Shown here: in pieces, positions 9,182-18,315 of the stretch
Numbering within the stretch: the first letter of the stretch is position 1
How the letters are laid out: every line of letters starts with the position of its first letter
Source of the DNA: Rhodovulum marinum
GTDB taxonomy: Bacteria > Pseudomonadota > Alphaproteobacteria > Rhodobacterales > Rhodobacteraceae
Direction: 5' to 3'
DNA: 64,000 bases
Assembly: GCF_004343075.1 (NCBI RefSeq)
Contig: NZ_SLXP01000001.1
Location: 302,474 to 366,473 of the forward strand
Made by a program: the position numbers and the translations under genes
The notes under the pieces: model-generated
What the model was told of the DNA's origin: nothing
Seen by the model: only the letters and a program-made list of their open reading frames with translations
Database searches by the model: none

Positions 9182-9334
9182 CCGACCCCGCCGCCCAGGG
9201 AACGCCATGAGTCCGCCACGCTCAGGACATAGTCAGGGGAATAATTGTTTCGAAGGCCGCGACAAATCTGGCGGACGCGGCCGGCACCGGTCCGAAGCGG
9301 CCGGGTTCCACAGAACCAAAAGGGATGTCGCACC

Positions 9335-11407
9335 GTGACCTTGGACGATCGCGCAGCCACCGCCGTAGAGGCGGCCCGTCCCCGGACCGAGAACCCCGGG
9401 CTGATGAGCCTGGGCATGGATGGGTTCGCGGGATTCGTGAACCGGATGGACCAGATGCGCCGGGCGCTTGCCGACCTGACGGAACTGGGCGACGCGACCG
9501 TGGTCAAGGGGGCCGCGCGCCTGTCCGCGCAACTGGACCAGGTCGAACCCTCGATCACCTTCATCGGCCAGGTCAAGGCGGGCAAGACATCCCTGATCAA
9601 CGCGATGGCGGGCTGGCCGGGGCTGTTGCCCGCGGACGTGAACCCCTGGACCTCGGTGGTCACCTCGATCCACCTTTCGCCGTCCTGGGCGACCGCGGCG
9701 GCGGGGGCCAATTTCCGCTTTTTCGACCCGCAGGAATGGGACCGGCTGGTCGAAAAGGGCGGCCGCATGGGGGAACTCGCCAGCCGCGCCGGCGCCGAGG
9801 AGGAGCTGGAAAAGGTGCGCCGCCAGGTCGAGCGGATGCGCGAGAAATCCAAGGGCCGGCTGGGCCGCCGGTTCGAGTTGCTGCTGGGCCAGGAACACCG
9901 CTACGGCACCTTCGACGAGGCCATGGTGGAACGCTATGTCTGCCTCGGCGACGATTTCGAGGATGACGAGGGCGAACCCTTCGACATGCGCGGGCGTTTC
10001 GCAGACATCACGAAATCCGCCGACCTGATGGTCGATCATGCCAACGTGCCGTTCAAGCTGTGCCTGCGCGACACGCCGGGCGTCAACGACACCTTCCTGA
10101 TGCGCGAACAGATCACCATCGGCGCGATCCGCGACAGCCGGCTGTGCGTGCTGGTGCTGTCGGCGCACCAGGCGCTGTCGACGGTGGACATGGCGTTGAT
10201 CCGGCTGATCTCGGCGGTCAAGGCGCGCGAGGTGGTGATCTTCGTCAACCGCATCGACGAGCTGTCCGACCCCGCGGCGCAGGTCGCCGAGATCCGCGAG
10301 TCGATCCGCGCCACGCTTCGGAAACACGAGGGCCCGGCCGAGGCGCCGATCCTGTTCGGCAGCGCGGTCTGGGGCCAGCATGCGTTGCAGGGCACGCTGG
10401 CGCAGATGTCCGAGGACAGCCGCGCCGCGCTGGACGCGCTGGCCCGGCATGACGGGCTGGACGGTGGCGCCGCGGCGGCGACGCCGGAAGATGTCTGGAC
10501 GGCCTCGGGTATTCCCGCGCTTTACCGCGCGCTGGGCGAACGCGTCGCCGAGGGCATCGGCGGCGAGGCGATCGACCGGATCGCGCGCAGCGTCGGCAAC
10601 CTGGCCCGCGGCGTGACGGCGGCGCAGCGGTCGATCGGGCTGGCGGTCGCGGACGGGCAGGCGGTGCATCTGGATATCCCGCGCCTGGCCCGCGAGCTGG
10701 ACGCGATCGAGGCGCGCGCGACGCTGGCGCTGGAAACCGCCTATGACGCCCAGCGCCAGGCGTTCTGCGTGCGCCTGGACCGGTCGCATCACAATTTCCT
10801 GGACCGCGCCACCGCGGCGCTGATCGAGCACCTGGAAAAATACGGCGAGGGCACGGTCTGGTCCTATGAACCGACCGGGCTGCGCCTGCTGTTGCGCTCG
10901 GCCTGCCAGGTCTTCGGCAAGCGCATCCAGGACGATGCCAGGGCGATCCTGGAAACCGCCGCGGCCGAGGTGTCGGCCACCTATCGGGCCGCCTTCGGGC
11001 TGGACCAGACGCTGGCGATCGAGCCGCCCGAACCGCCGCGGCTGAACCCGCCGGTCGCCATCGCCCAGACCATCGCGCTGGACGTCAAGGGCACCTGGTG
11101 GCGGCGCTGGTGGCTGCGCCGCAAGGGCTATCGCAGCTTCGCCAGCGAGTTCTACAAGATGATCAGCGCCGAGACCGCGCCGATCCTGGACGAGCTGTCC
11201 CACGACCATGCCGAGGCGATCCGCACCGACCTGATGCGCACGCTGGCCACCTTCCTGGAGGAGCAGCGCGAGATCGTGACCGCGCTGGCCGAAAAGGCCG
11301 CGCCCACACCCGACGACCTGGGCGCCGCGCTGGGCTATCAGGCGCGCGCCGAACGGCTGCGCCAGATCGAGGGCGTGGTCGCCACGATGCGCCAACAAGC
11401 GGCCTGA
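9335..11407 (+). CDS. Dynamin-like large GTPase
   Basis: 690-aa protein with an N-terminal helical lead, then a GTPase domain: G1 FIGQVKAGKTS (P-loop 78-85), G3 DTPG (246-249) and G4 NRID (305-308). About 350 residues of mostly helical sequence follow. This size and layout match bacterial dynamin-like proteins, which assemble on membranes. A basic patch WWRRWWLRRKGYR near residues 588-600 could be a membrane-contact paddle (inference). The GTG start at 9335 has AAGGGA upstream; the ATG at 9404 is an alternative. A 153-bp gap separates it from the previous gene, so an internal promoter is possible. It is followed 26 bp later by another GTPase gene. Confidence 0.8.
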   Translation: MTLDDRAATAVEAARPRTENPGLMSLGMDGFAGFVNRMDQMRRALADLTELGDATVVKGAARLSAQLDQVEPSITFIGQVKAGKTSLINAMAGWPGLLPADVNPWTSVVTSIHLSPSWATAAAGANFRFFDPQEWDRLVEKGGRMGELASRAGAEEELEKVRRQVERMREKSKGRLGRRFELLLGQEHRYGTFDEAMVERYVCLGDDFEDDEGEPFDMRGRFADITKSADLMVDHANVPFKLCLRDTPGVNDTFLMREQITIGAIRDSRLCVLVLSAHQALSTVDMALIRLISAVKAREVVIFVNRIDELSDPAAQVAEIRESIRATLRKHEGPAEAPILFGSAVWGQHALQGTLAQMSEDSRAALDALARHDGLDGGAAAATPEDVWTASGIPALYRALGERVAEGIGGEAIDRIARSVGNLARGVTAAQRSIGLAVADGQAVHLDIPRLARELDAIEARATLALETAYDAQRQAFCVRLDRSHHNFLDRATAALIEHLEKYGEGTVWSYEPTGLRLLLRSACQVFGKRIQDDARAILETAAAEVSATYRAAFGLDQTLAIEPPEPPRLNPPVAIAQTIALDVKGTWWRRWWLRRKGYRSFASEFYKMISAETAPILDELSHDHAEAIRTDLMRTLATFLEEQREIVTALAEKAAPTPDDLGAALGYQARAERLRQIEGVVATMRQQAA

Positions 11408-11433
11408 CCCAGGGTTACCGGAGGCTGAAGACG

Positions 11434-12390
11434 ATGACCGAAGGCTATCACGACGACTTTCCCCGGTTCGACGAGGGTTTTGAGGCCCTGGACGAGGTGC
11501 CCGCCCCCGCGCCCGACCCCGCGCCCACCCCGGCCCCGGCCGCGAAAAAGCCCTGCATCGCGCTGATGGGCGAGTTCAGCGCGGGCAAATCCACGTTGTC
11601 GAACCTGCTGATCGGGCAAAGCCCCCTGCCGGTGAAGGTGACGGCCACGCAACTGCCGCCGGTGCGCATTTCCCACGGCACCGGCCAAGCCTGGCGCGAG
11701 GACCTGGACGGCACGGTGCATCCGCTGGACATCGACGCGCTGTGCGAGGTCACGCCCGCCGAAACGCGGCTGGTACAGCTGTTCGTCGAGGCCGACCTGC
11801 TGACGATGTGCGACCTGATCGACATGCCCGGCATTTCCGACCCGAACATGGATCCAAGCGTCTGGGAAGGCGTCATCGGGCAGGCCGACGGGGTGATCTG
11901 GTGCACCCACGCCACCCAGGCCTGGCGCCAGAGCGAGGCCGCGGTCTGGGAAGAACTGTCGGACCGGCTGGCGCAATCCAGCATCCTGCTGCTGACCCGC
12001 TGCGACAAGCTGGTGACCGAGGAGGACCGCGCGCGGGTTCTCAAGCGCGTCAAGCGCGAGGCCGAGGACCAGTTCGCGGCCGTCTTCCCGATTTCGTTGA
12101 CCCAGGCGGTCGCGGGCCGCGACGACTGGGACCTGTGGACGGCCAGCGGTGCCGAGGCCTTCAGCCAGACCTTCATCGCGCTGTTGAACGGGCTGCGGGG
12201 CGCGCCCGGCGGCGAAGAACCGGTCCTGCCGCGCGCCTCTGACATCTCGCCCGCGCCGGCCGCCGCCCCGCCCGGCACCGGCGACATGGCCGAGGACGGC
12301 GTCCGCCCGCGCCGCGTCGCGGTGAACCCCAACCGCGGCCGGTCGGCCCGCCCGGGCGGGGATCGTGCAGCCGGGTTCGACGGGATCTGA
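11434..12390 (+). CDS. Small P-loop GTPase (dynamin/YfjP-like G domain)
   Basis: 318 aa. After a Pro-rich N-terminal 40 residues comes a complete G domain: G1 GEFSAGKS (46-53), candidate G2 Thr in VTATQLPP, G3 DMPG (130-133) and G4 TRCD (188-191). GEFSAGKS is the form seen in dynamin-superfamily GTPases. The last 90 residues are low-complexity and Arg-rich at the very end. The start at 11434 has GGAGG 9 nt upstream and is much better than the longer open frame, which overlaps the dynamin-like gene. Its G domain is the intact relative of the degenerate one at 8039. Partner and target are unknown. Confidence 0.8.
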   Translation: MTEGYHDDFPRFDEGFEALDEVPAPAPDPAPTPAPAAKKPCIALMGEFSAGKSTLSNLLIGQSPLPVKVTATQLPPVRISHGTGQAWREDLDGTVHPLDIDALCEVTPAETRLVQLFVEADLLTMCDLIDMPGISDPNMDPSVWEGVIGQADGVIWCTHATQAWRQSEAAVWEELSDRLAQSSILLLTRCDKLVTEEDRARVLKRVKREAEDQFAAVFPISLTQAVAGRDDWDLWTASGAEAFSQTFIALLNGLRGAPGGEEPVLPRASDISPAPAAAPPGTGDMAEDGVRPRRVAVNPNRGRSARPGGDRAAGFDGI

Positions 12391-12496
12391 CGCCCCGCGC
12401 GGGCGCCGCCCCCGGGCGGGATTTGCGGGGCCAGAACGCGCAGGTGGACGTTTTGCCTGTGGAAGGCGCCGAAATATCGACTAGACTGCGCGCAAG

Positions 12497-12916
12497 ATGG
12501 CGCTTTTTCAGCGAATGCAATCCCTGCGCAAATCGACGGCAGGCTGCCGGTCCCTGGCCTATGTGGACCTGTCGGCGCGGCTTGTGCTGTGCAGCGATTC
12601 CGACCTTCCGGCCCCGCCGCAGGAAGCGCTGGACGCGCTGTGCCTGCGCGCCGCCCGGCTTCTGGCCGGGCCGATCGCCGCGGCCGCGGGCGAGGCGCTG
12701 GCCCTCGACGACCCGCCGGACGAGGCGATCGCGCTGCACAATGGCCGGATCGAACTGTTCCTGCGCGCCCCCGGCGCACCGGACGAGGCGCTGTGTTGCG
12801 TGCTGGATGCGGCGGCCGATCCCGAACCCGCCCTGGCCGTGCTGCGCGCCGGGATCGGTGCGATCCTGCCCGACGACACGGCCGAGGCCGCTGTCGCAAC
12901 CGAACGGGGCCAGTGA
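12497..12916 (+). CDS. Small orphan protein, possibly roadblock/LC7-like
   Basis: 139-aa cytosolic protein with no family I recognise firmly. A strand-like AYVDLSARLVLCSDS near the N-terminus, a long helix, then RIELFLRAPG and CVLDAAADP and a final helix give an alternating pattern. That pattern and size resemble roadblock/LC7 proteins, which in bacteria act as partners of small GTPases (MglB type). Three GTPase genes upstream make this attractive, but it is inference from pattern only. The stop is 1 nt before the GTG start of the next gene. A 106-bp gap precedes it, so it may have its own promoter. Confidence 0.55.
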   Translation: MALFQRMQSLRKSTAGCRSLAYVDLSARLVLCSDSDLPAPPQEALDALCLRAARLLAGPIAAAAGEALALDDPPDEAIALHNGRIELFLRAPGAPDEALCCVLDAAADPEPALAVLRAGIGAILPDDTAEAAVATERGQ

Positions 12917-12917
12917 C

Positions 12918-13676
12918 GTGAGCGGTCTGGACAGGCTCAACAGCAAGCTGGCCAAGCTGAAGGGCGCGGATGACGACGCCGAACAGATCGTCACCGGCGC
13001 CACCGACGGCATCATCGCCGTGCTGCTGTCCGAAATCGAGGAAACGATCCTGCCGCGCGAAATGGTGCTGACCGACGAGGATGGCGCACGCTTCGTCTTG
13101 CTGGTCGCGGGGCGGCGGCTGTTGCACGTGGGCGAAACGGCCGCCCCCGGCCCCGACGAAGACGACGACGGCGACCCGTCCGAGCGGATCATCGCCGCCT
13201 TCAACGGCCCGTTCCGCGCCTTTCTCGATCGCGCGCGCGAACTCGGCATCGATGCGCACCGGCCGCATGACCGGATCGACCCGACCCGGATCGGCTGTTC
13301 GGTCGAAACGCTGGCCCAGGCGGTGGCGGGCGGCCCGACCGCCGCGCCCGCGGCCGACCCGGTCACCGAGGCGCTGGCGCTGGCCGCGGCGGGCCTGCGC
13401 CTGGCCGGCGGCGAGATCGTGGCGCGCAGCGGCGATGCGGCGCTCCTCGACCGGCTGGAAGGGTTCTCGGCGGCGGCCACCGGGCTGTCCCGCGTCACCG
13501 GCGAGGATGCGGCCAGCCCGGTCGGCACGATTATCGGCACCCCCGACCCCCGGGGCCTGCTGCTTGCACGGGTCGCGTTCCGCGGCGAGGCCGCGCTGGT
13601 GCTGGCCCCCGCCACGGCGCGCCCGGCCCTGTTGGCGCTGTGCCGCCGGCCAAGCCCCGCGGCGGCGCCCGCCTGA
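12918..13676 (+). CDS. Orphan protein paired with the preceding gene
   Basis: 252-aa cytosolic protein of unrecognised family. A GTG start (MSGLDRLNSKLAKLKG) follows the previous stop by 1 nt, so translation is probably coupled. Residues 20-110 look like one compact alpha/beta unit with an acidic insert (DEDDDGD). A second unit from about 150 to the end (LALAAAGLRLAGGEIVARSG, then ARVAFRGEAALVLAP) repeats a similar strand-helix rhythm to the 12497 product. No catalytic motif, signal peptide or membrane segment is seen. It is the last gene of the kinase/GTPase block; the cobalamin riboswitch follows. Confidence 0.6.
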   Translation: MSGLDRLNSKLAKLKGADDDAEQIVTGATDGIIAVLLSEIEETILPREMVLTDEDGARFVLLVAGRRLLHVGETAAPGPDEDDDGDPSERIIAAFNGPFRAFLDRARELGIDAHRPHDRIDPTRIGCSVETLAQAVAGGPTAAPAADPVTEALALAAAGLRLAGGEIVARSGDAALLDRLEGFSAAATGLSRVTGEDAASPVGTIIGTPDPRGLLLARVAFRGEAALVLAPATARPALLALCRRPSPAAAPA

Positions 13677-13717
13677 CCGGTTTCCCGACGATGTTCGCCC
13701 CGCGGCCCCGGTGCCGC

Positions 13718-13746
13718 TTGACACCCCGCCACCCGGGGACTAGGCG
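13718..13746 (+). promoter_or_regulatory. Predicted sigma70-type promoter of the cobalamin riboswitch
   Basis: TTGACA at 13718-13723, a 17-nt spacer and TAGGCG at 13741-13746. The -35 is consensus and the -10 is weak. The implied transcript start (about 13753) falls right at the start of the riboswitch. Confidence 0.55.
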
Positions 13747-13751
13747 AACGG

Positions 13752-13936
13752 GGTCTTGGTTCATCCGCACCGCCCCCGGGCGGCACGGGTGATGAAAAGG
13801 GAACACGGTGCGGCCCCCGGGCCAATGCCGTGGCTGCCCCCGCAACTGTCAGCGGAGAGCGCGGCTGCACACGCCACTGGGCCCATGCCCGGGAAGGCCA
13901 GCCAAGCGATGACCCGCGAGCCAGGAGACCTGCCAG
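13752..13936 (+). ncRNA. Cobalamin (B12) riboswitch
   Basis: Adenosylcobalamin-type aptamer. Conserved blocks appear in the right order: GGTGATGAAAAGGGAACACG, CAATGCCGTGGCTGCCCCCG followed by CAACTGTCAGCGG, CCACTGG, GGGAAGGC, GATGACCCGCGAG and the B12 box AGCCAGGAGACCTGCC near 13919-13934. It lies directly upstream of btuB. With ligand bound it should lower expression of the uptake and cobQ genes. Confidence 0.95.
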
Positions 13937-13985
13937 GACGATCACCCAGTCCGGCCGCGGGGCGTGGCGCGGGCGGCGGACATCT

Positions 13986-14014
13986 CCGCAGTGGTGATGC
14001 CTCACCGTCTGCGG
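13986..14014 (+). terminator. Hairpin downstream of riboswitch, possible expression platform
   Basis: CCGCAG (13986-13991) pairs with CTGCGG (14009-14014), and GGTGA with TCACC inside it around a TGCC loop. It sits between the aptamer and btuB. No long T-run follows, so it could act on translation or as a weak or Rho-assisted terminator. Confidence 0.4.
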
Positions 14015-14095
14015 AAAGCACGCCTTTCCAAAGACTTGCAACCACGACCGGCCGACCGTGCGAGGCGGCGGCCTGAAAACGGATATGGGACAGAC

Positions 14096-15898
14096 ATGAG
14101 TCGGAAAACAATCGCGCTGGGGCTGGGCTGGGTGGCGCTTGCCCCGCTGGCCGCACAGGCACAAGACAGCTTCCTTCTGGACGAGATCGTGGCCTCGGCG
14201 ACCCTGGTGCCGCTGGAGGTCAACCGCACCGGCGCCACGGTCGAAACGCTGAACGCCGACGAGATCGCCGCGGGCGGGCGCAGCGTCGGGCAGACGCTGT
14301 CGCTTTTGCCCGGCGTCTCGATCAGCGCGAATGGCGGGCTGGGCGGCTCGGCCACCTTGCGCCTGCGCGGTCTCGGCGGAAGCTATATCGGCGTGCGCAT
14401 CGACGGGATCGACATGGCCGACCCCTCCAGCACGCAGACCTCTTTCAACTTCGGCACGCTGGCCACCGGCCTGCCCGACCGCATCGAGGTGCTGAAGGGC
14501 GCGCAATCGGCGCTGTACGGCTCGAACGCCATCGCGGGGGTCGTCGATATCACCACCTGGCGGCCCGATGCGCAGGGCTTCTCGGGGCAGGCCAGCGTCG
14601 AGGCCGGCAGCCATGGCAGCGGGTCGGCGACGGTCAGCCTGGGCCAGCGCGGCGAACGCGGCGAGGTCGCGCTGACCTTTTCGCGGATCACGACCGACGG
14701 CGAGTCGGCGCGCAACACCGACACCGAGGATGACGGGTTCGACCAGACCCAGCTTTCGGTCTTCGCGGCCTATGACGTGACCGAAACCCTCCGGCTGGGG
14801 GTCTCGGCGCTGTATTCCGACGGCACCTCGGAATTCGACCGCTCGACCGTCGATCCCAGCGGCGAGATCGACCAGACCCGCCGCGCCCTGCGCACCTTTG
14901 CCCAGTTCACGACCGGCCCGGTCGACCACGAACTGGCGCTGTCCTATTCCGAAACCGAGCGGTTCGACGAGGGCGGCTTTACCGAGCGGTTCCTCGGCGA
15001 ACGCACCAAGCTGGAGTATCTCGGCGAAACCGACCTGACCGCGGATCTGGGGCTGGCCTTCGGCGCCGACTGGACCGAGGAAAAGGCCACGCTTGACGGC
15101 ACGACCTACGACGCCGACAGCGCCGCGGCCTTCGGCGAATTGCAATACGCCGCGACCGCCGATCTCGACCTGGCGCTGTCGCTTCGCTACGACAGCTATT
15201 CCGATTTCGAGAACCAGCTGTCGGGGCGTGCGGCGATGGCCTGGCGGATCGAGGACGACCTGATCCTGCGTGCCGTCCTGGGCACCGGCTACCGGGCGCC
15301 CTCGCTTTACGAACGTTTCGGCCCCTATGGCAGCGCGACGCTTGAACCCGAAACCAGCCGCAGCGCCGAGATCGGCCTGGAAAAACGCTACGGCCCCGAC
15401 AGCTTTGCCAAGGCAACGCTGTTCTATTCCGAGATCGACGACCTGATCGACTATGATTTCGCGCTGAGCGCCTATGCCCAGGCGCCCGGCACGACGACCA
15501 CCAAGGGGGTCGAACTGTCCGGGCGCCATGCGCTGACCGACCGCGTCGCCGTGTTCGGCGCCTACACCTATACCGACGCGACCGGACCGGACGGCCGGCT
15601 GTTGCGGGTGCCGCGCCACGATCTCAGCCTGGGGCTCGAGGCGGGGCTGAGCGACCGGCTGAAGGCCGACCTGACCCTGCAGGCGGTGGCCGACCGGCGC
15701 GATACCAACACCTTCCCCAACCCGCCGTCGGGCATCGCCGACTACACCCTCGTGAATGCCGGGATGTCCTACGAGATGACCGACACCACCGAGGCCTACC
15801 TGCGCGTCGAGAACCTGTTCGACGAAAGCTACGAACCGGTGCGCGGCTATAACGGCGCGGGCCGCTCGGTCTTCGTGGGCCTGCGTGCGCGTTTCTAG
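14096..15898 (+). CDS. btuB: TonB-dependent cobalamin outer-membrane receptor BtuB
   Basis: 600-aa outer-membrane receptor for vitamin B12. The signal peptide ends near AQAQ, followed by a TonB box-like LLDEIVASAT. The plug domain spans about 40-150 (GQTLSLLPGVSI, LRLRGLGGSYIGVRIDG, RIEVLKGAQSALYGSNAIAG). The 22-strand barrel ends in the aromatic VGLRARF, the expected C-terminal outer-membrane signal. The ATG at 14096 is chosen because a signal peptide follows immediately. It sits under the cobalamin riboswitch and overlaps the btuF-like gene by 14 bp. Confidence 0.95.
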   Translation: MSRKTIALGLGWVALAPLAAQAQDSFLLDEIVASATLVPLEVNRTGATVETLNADEIAAGGRSVGQTLSLLPGVSISANGGLGGSATLRLRGLGGSYIGVRIDGIDMADPSSTQTSFNFGTLATGLPDRIEVLKGAQSALYGSNAIAGVVDITTWRPDAQGFSGQASVEAGSHGSGSATVSLGQRGERGEVALTFSRITTDGESARNTDTEDDGFDQTQLSVFAAYDVTETLRLGVSALYSDGTSEFDRSTVDPSGEIDQTRRALRTFAQFTTGPVDHELALSYSETERFDEGGFTERFLGERTKLEYLGETDLTADLGLAFGADWTEEKATLDGTTYDADSAAAFGELQYAATADLDLALSLRYDSYSDFENQLSGRAAMAWRIEDDLILRAVLGTGYRAPSLYERFGPYGSATLEPETSRSAEIGLEKRYGPDSFAKATLFYSEIDDLIDYDFALSAYAQAPGTTTTKGVELSGRHALTDRVAVFGAYTYTDATGPDGRLLRVPRHDLSLGLEAGLSDRLKADLTLQAVADRRDTNTFPNPPSGIADYTLVNAGMSYEMTDTTEAYLRVENLFDESYEPVRGYNGAGRSVFVGLRARF

Positions 15899-16718
15899 GC
15901 TCATACCCCTGGCCGCTGCCCTGGCATTCGCCGGGGCAGCGGCGCTGGCCGAGGCCCCGCGGCGCGTGGTCTCGATCAACCTGTGCACCGACCAGCTGGC
16001 CATGCTGGTGGCGGCGCCGGGCCAGCTCGTCTCGGTCAGCGACCTTGCCGCCGATCCACGCTCCTCGGCCATGGCCGAGGCGGCGCGCGCCTTTCCTGCC
16101 AACCGGGGCGGCGCCGAGGAAATCCTCGCCCTGCGCCCCGATCTCGTCCTCGCCGGCCGGTTTTCCGACCCCGCCACGCTGTCGATGCTGCGCCGGCTGG
16201 GCATCCCGGTCGAACAGTTCGACCTGACCCGCAGCCTCGACGAAATCCCCGCGCAGATCCGCCAGGCCGGCCGGGCCCTCGATCGCGAGGCCCGGGCCGA
16301 GGCATTGGTCGCGGCCTTCCAGGCCCGCCGCGCCGAACTGGCGCAAAGCACGGGCGATCGCCCGGTGGCCGCGATCTTCCACCCCAACGGCTTTACCCAG
16401 GGGGCGGGCACGCTGTCCGACGATATCATGGCGCAGGCCGGCTTCGACAACCTCGCCGCCCGGCTGGGCCGCAGGGGCGGCGGGCGCCTCTCGCTCGAAG
16501 ACCTGGTGATGGCCGACCCCGACCTTCTGGTCGTGTCGCGCCCCTACCCCGCCACCTCGCGCGCCGAGGAAATCCTGACCCATCCCGCGCTGCGCGCCAC
16601 CCGGGCGGCCCGCGCCCCCGCCTTCACCGGCCCCGACTGGACCTGCGGCACGCCGCTCGTGCTCGATGCCGTCGCACGCCTGGCCCAGCGCCACCGCCCC
16701 CTTGCCGGGACCGACTGA
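15885..16718 (+). CDS. btuF: Cobalamin ABC transporter substrate-binding protein (BtuF-like)
   Basis: Periplasmic binding protein of the TroA/BtuF fold (277 aa). A signal peptide ([20 protein letters not shown]) is followed by [17 protein letters not shown], the typical first strand of BtuF. Later come LRPDLVLAG and the long central helix ([16 protein letters not shown]). The start is a GTG inside the btuB end (14-bp overlap), so the two are translationally coupled. No btuC or btuD gene is adjacent; the next gene is cobQ. The permease and ATPase must be encoded elsewhere. Confidence 0.87.
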   Translation: MRVSRLIPLAAALAFAGAAALAEAPRRVVSINLCTDQLAMLVAAPGQLVSVSDLAADPRSSAMAEAARAFPANRGGAEEILALRPDLVLAGRFSDPATLSMLRRLGIPVEQFDLTRSLDEIPAQIRQAGRALDREARAEALVAAFQARRAELAQSTGDRPVAAIFHPNGFTQGAGTLSDDIMAQAGFDNLAARLGRRGGGRLSLEDLVMADPDLLVVSRPYPATSRAEEILTHPALRATRAARAPAFTGPDWTCGTPLVLDAVARLAQRHRPLAGTD

Positions 16719-16734
16719 CGATGCGCACAGCCTG

Positions 16735-16762
16735 TCTTTTTCTTGGTCCAAATACTCACGGC
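16735..16762 (-). repeat. Partial copy (D) of the intergenic element
   Basis: On the minus strand it reads GTGAGTATTTGGACCAAGAA, then AAAG. This matches the 3' motif of the element at 19500-19527 (GAGTATTTGTCCCAAGAAAA). The GC-rich hairpin part is largely missing. It fills most of the 88-bp gap between btuF and cobQ. Confidence 0.5.
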
Positions 16763-16806
16763 ACCGCCCCCGCCGCCCGGCCGACGGCCAGAAGGGGCGC
16801 GCGCCC

Positions 16807-18264
16807 GTGACCCGCGCGCTGATGATCCAGGGCACGGGGTCCAACGTGGGCAAGTCGATGCTGGTCGCGGGGCTCTGCCGTGCCGCGCGCGCGCGCGGGC
16901 TGTCGGTCGCGCCCTTCAAGCCGCAGAACATGTCGAACAACGCCGCCGTCACCGCCGACGGGGGCGAGATCGGCCGCGCCCAGGCGTTGCAGGCGCTGGC
17001 CGCGGGGCTTGACCCGGTCACCGACATGAACCCCGTTCTCATCAAGCCCGAAAGCGACACCGGCGCGCAGATCGTCGTGCAGGGCCGGGCGCGGGGGGCC
17101 TGGCGGGCCTCCGATTTCACCGGCGAGCGGGCGCAGTTGATGGCCCCGGTGCTGGAAAGTTTCCAGCGGCTGGCCCGCGGCGCCGACCTGGTGCTGGTCG
17201 AGGGCGCGGGCAGCCCCGCCGAGATCAACCTGCGCCGGGGCGACATCGCCAACATGGGCTTTGCGCGCGCCGCCGGCGTGCCCGTCGTGCTGGTCGGCGA
17301 TATCGACCGGGGCGGCGTGATCGCCCAGATCGTCGGCACGCAGGCGGTGCTGGACGCGGAGGATGCCGCGACGATCCGCGGATTCGCGATCAACAAGTTC
17401 CGCGGCGACCCGCGGCTCTTCGACGACGGCTATGCCGCGATCGAACGGGCCACCGGCTGGCCCGGCTTCGGCGTGGTGCCGTGGTTCGACCTCGCCCACC
17501 GCCTGCCCGCCGAGGACGCGGTCGACCTGGGCGCGCCCTCGGGCGGGGGGGCGTTCCACATCGCCTGCCCGATGCTGTCGCGGATCGCCAATTTCGACGA
17601 TCTCGACCCGCTGAAGCTGGAACCCGCGATCCGCCTGACCATGGTCCCGCCCGGCCAGCCACTGCCGGGCGATGCCGACCTGGTGATCCTGCCCGGCACC
17701 AAGTCGACCCGGGGCGACCTGGCCTTTCTGCGGGCGCAGGGCTGGGATGTCGACCTTTACGCCCATGTCCGGCGCGGGGGCCGGGTGCTGGGGGTGTGCG
17801 GCGGTTACCAGATGCTGGGCCGGCGCATCGCCGACCCGGAAGGGCTGGAAGGCCCGCCCGGCGAGACCGAGGGGCTGGGCCTGCTGGAGCTGGAAACCCG
17901 TATGGCCGCCGACAAGACCCTGACCCGCGTCAGCGCGACCCATGCCGCGACCGGCGCGCCGCTGCGGGGCTATGAAATCCATATCGGCCGCACCGAGGGC
18001 CCCGACCGCGCCCGCCCGTTTGCCCATGTCGCGGGCCGCCCCGAGGGTGCGGTTTCGCCCGATGGCCGCATCGCGGGCACCTACCTGCACGGGCTGTTCA
18101 CCGGCGACGCGTTCCGCCGCGCGTTTCTGTCGGGCCTCGGGCTTGCCCCCGGCGCGCAATCCTATGGCGCGGCGGTCGAGGCGGCGCTGGACGGGCTGGC
18201 CGGGCACCTGGAAACCCACATGGATCTGGACGCGCTTTTCGCCGCCGCCGCGCCCCTCCCTTGA
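16807..18264 (+). CDS. cobQ: Cobyric acid synthase CobQ
   Basis: Glutamine-dependent amidation of adenosylcobyrinic acid a,c-diamide to cobyric acid (four amidations). 485 aa, the usual family length. The N-terminal dethiobiotin-synthetase-like ATPase domain has [10 protein letters not shown] (P-loop) and [12 protein letters not shown]. The C-terminal glutaminase-like domain has the nucleophile Cys in VCGGYQMLG and its His in YLHGLF. The GTG start at 16807 places the P-loop 8-17 residues from the start, as usual. Downstream of btuB-btuF, it may share riboswitch control. Its presence implies cobalamin synthesis or salvage of early intermediates. Confidence 0.95.
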   Translation: MTRALMIQGTGSNVGKSMLVAGLCRAARARGLSVAPFKPQNMSNNAAVTADGGEIGRAQALQALAAGLDPVTDMNPVLIKPESDTGAQIVVQGRARGAWRASDFTGERAQLMAPVLESFQRLARGADLVLVEGAGSPAEINLRRGDIANMGFARAAGVPVVLVGDIDRGGVIAQIVGTQAVLDAEDAATIRGFAINKFRGDPRLFDDGYAAIERATGWPGFGVVPWFDLAHRLPAEDAVDLGAPSGGGAFHIACPMLSRIANFDDLDPLKLEPAIRLTMVPPGQPLPGDADLVILPGTKSTRGDLAFLRAQGWDVDLYAHVRRGGRVLGVCGGYQMLGRRIADPEGLEGPPGETEGLGLLELETRMAADKTLTRVSATHAATGAPLRGYEIHIGRTEGPDRARPFAHVAGRPEGAVSPDGRIAGTYLHGLFTGDAFRRAFLSGLGLAPGAQSYGAAVEAALDGLAGHLETHMDLDALFAAAAPLP

Positions 18265-18315
18265 CAGCGGGCGCGGAACGCCCCTGCATGGGACAACCAA
18301 GAAGGGGCCCGAGCG

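Noticed and set aside
9182-9334. Short gene in the 153-bp gap before the dynamin-like gene
   Set aside because: An ATG at 9207 opens only a short frame without ribosome site or recognisable sequence; an internal promoter is possible but no clear -35/-10 pair was found.
12173-16450. Very long antisense open frame (over 1400 codons) on the minus strand
   Set aside because: It runs through the GTPase/orphan genes, the riboswitch and btuB. Its predicted protein is Arg/Pro/Ala-rich low complexity, as expected opposite GC-rich third positions.
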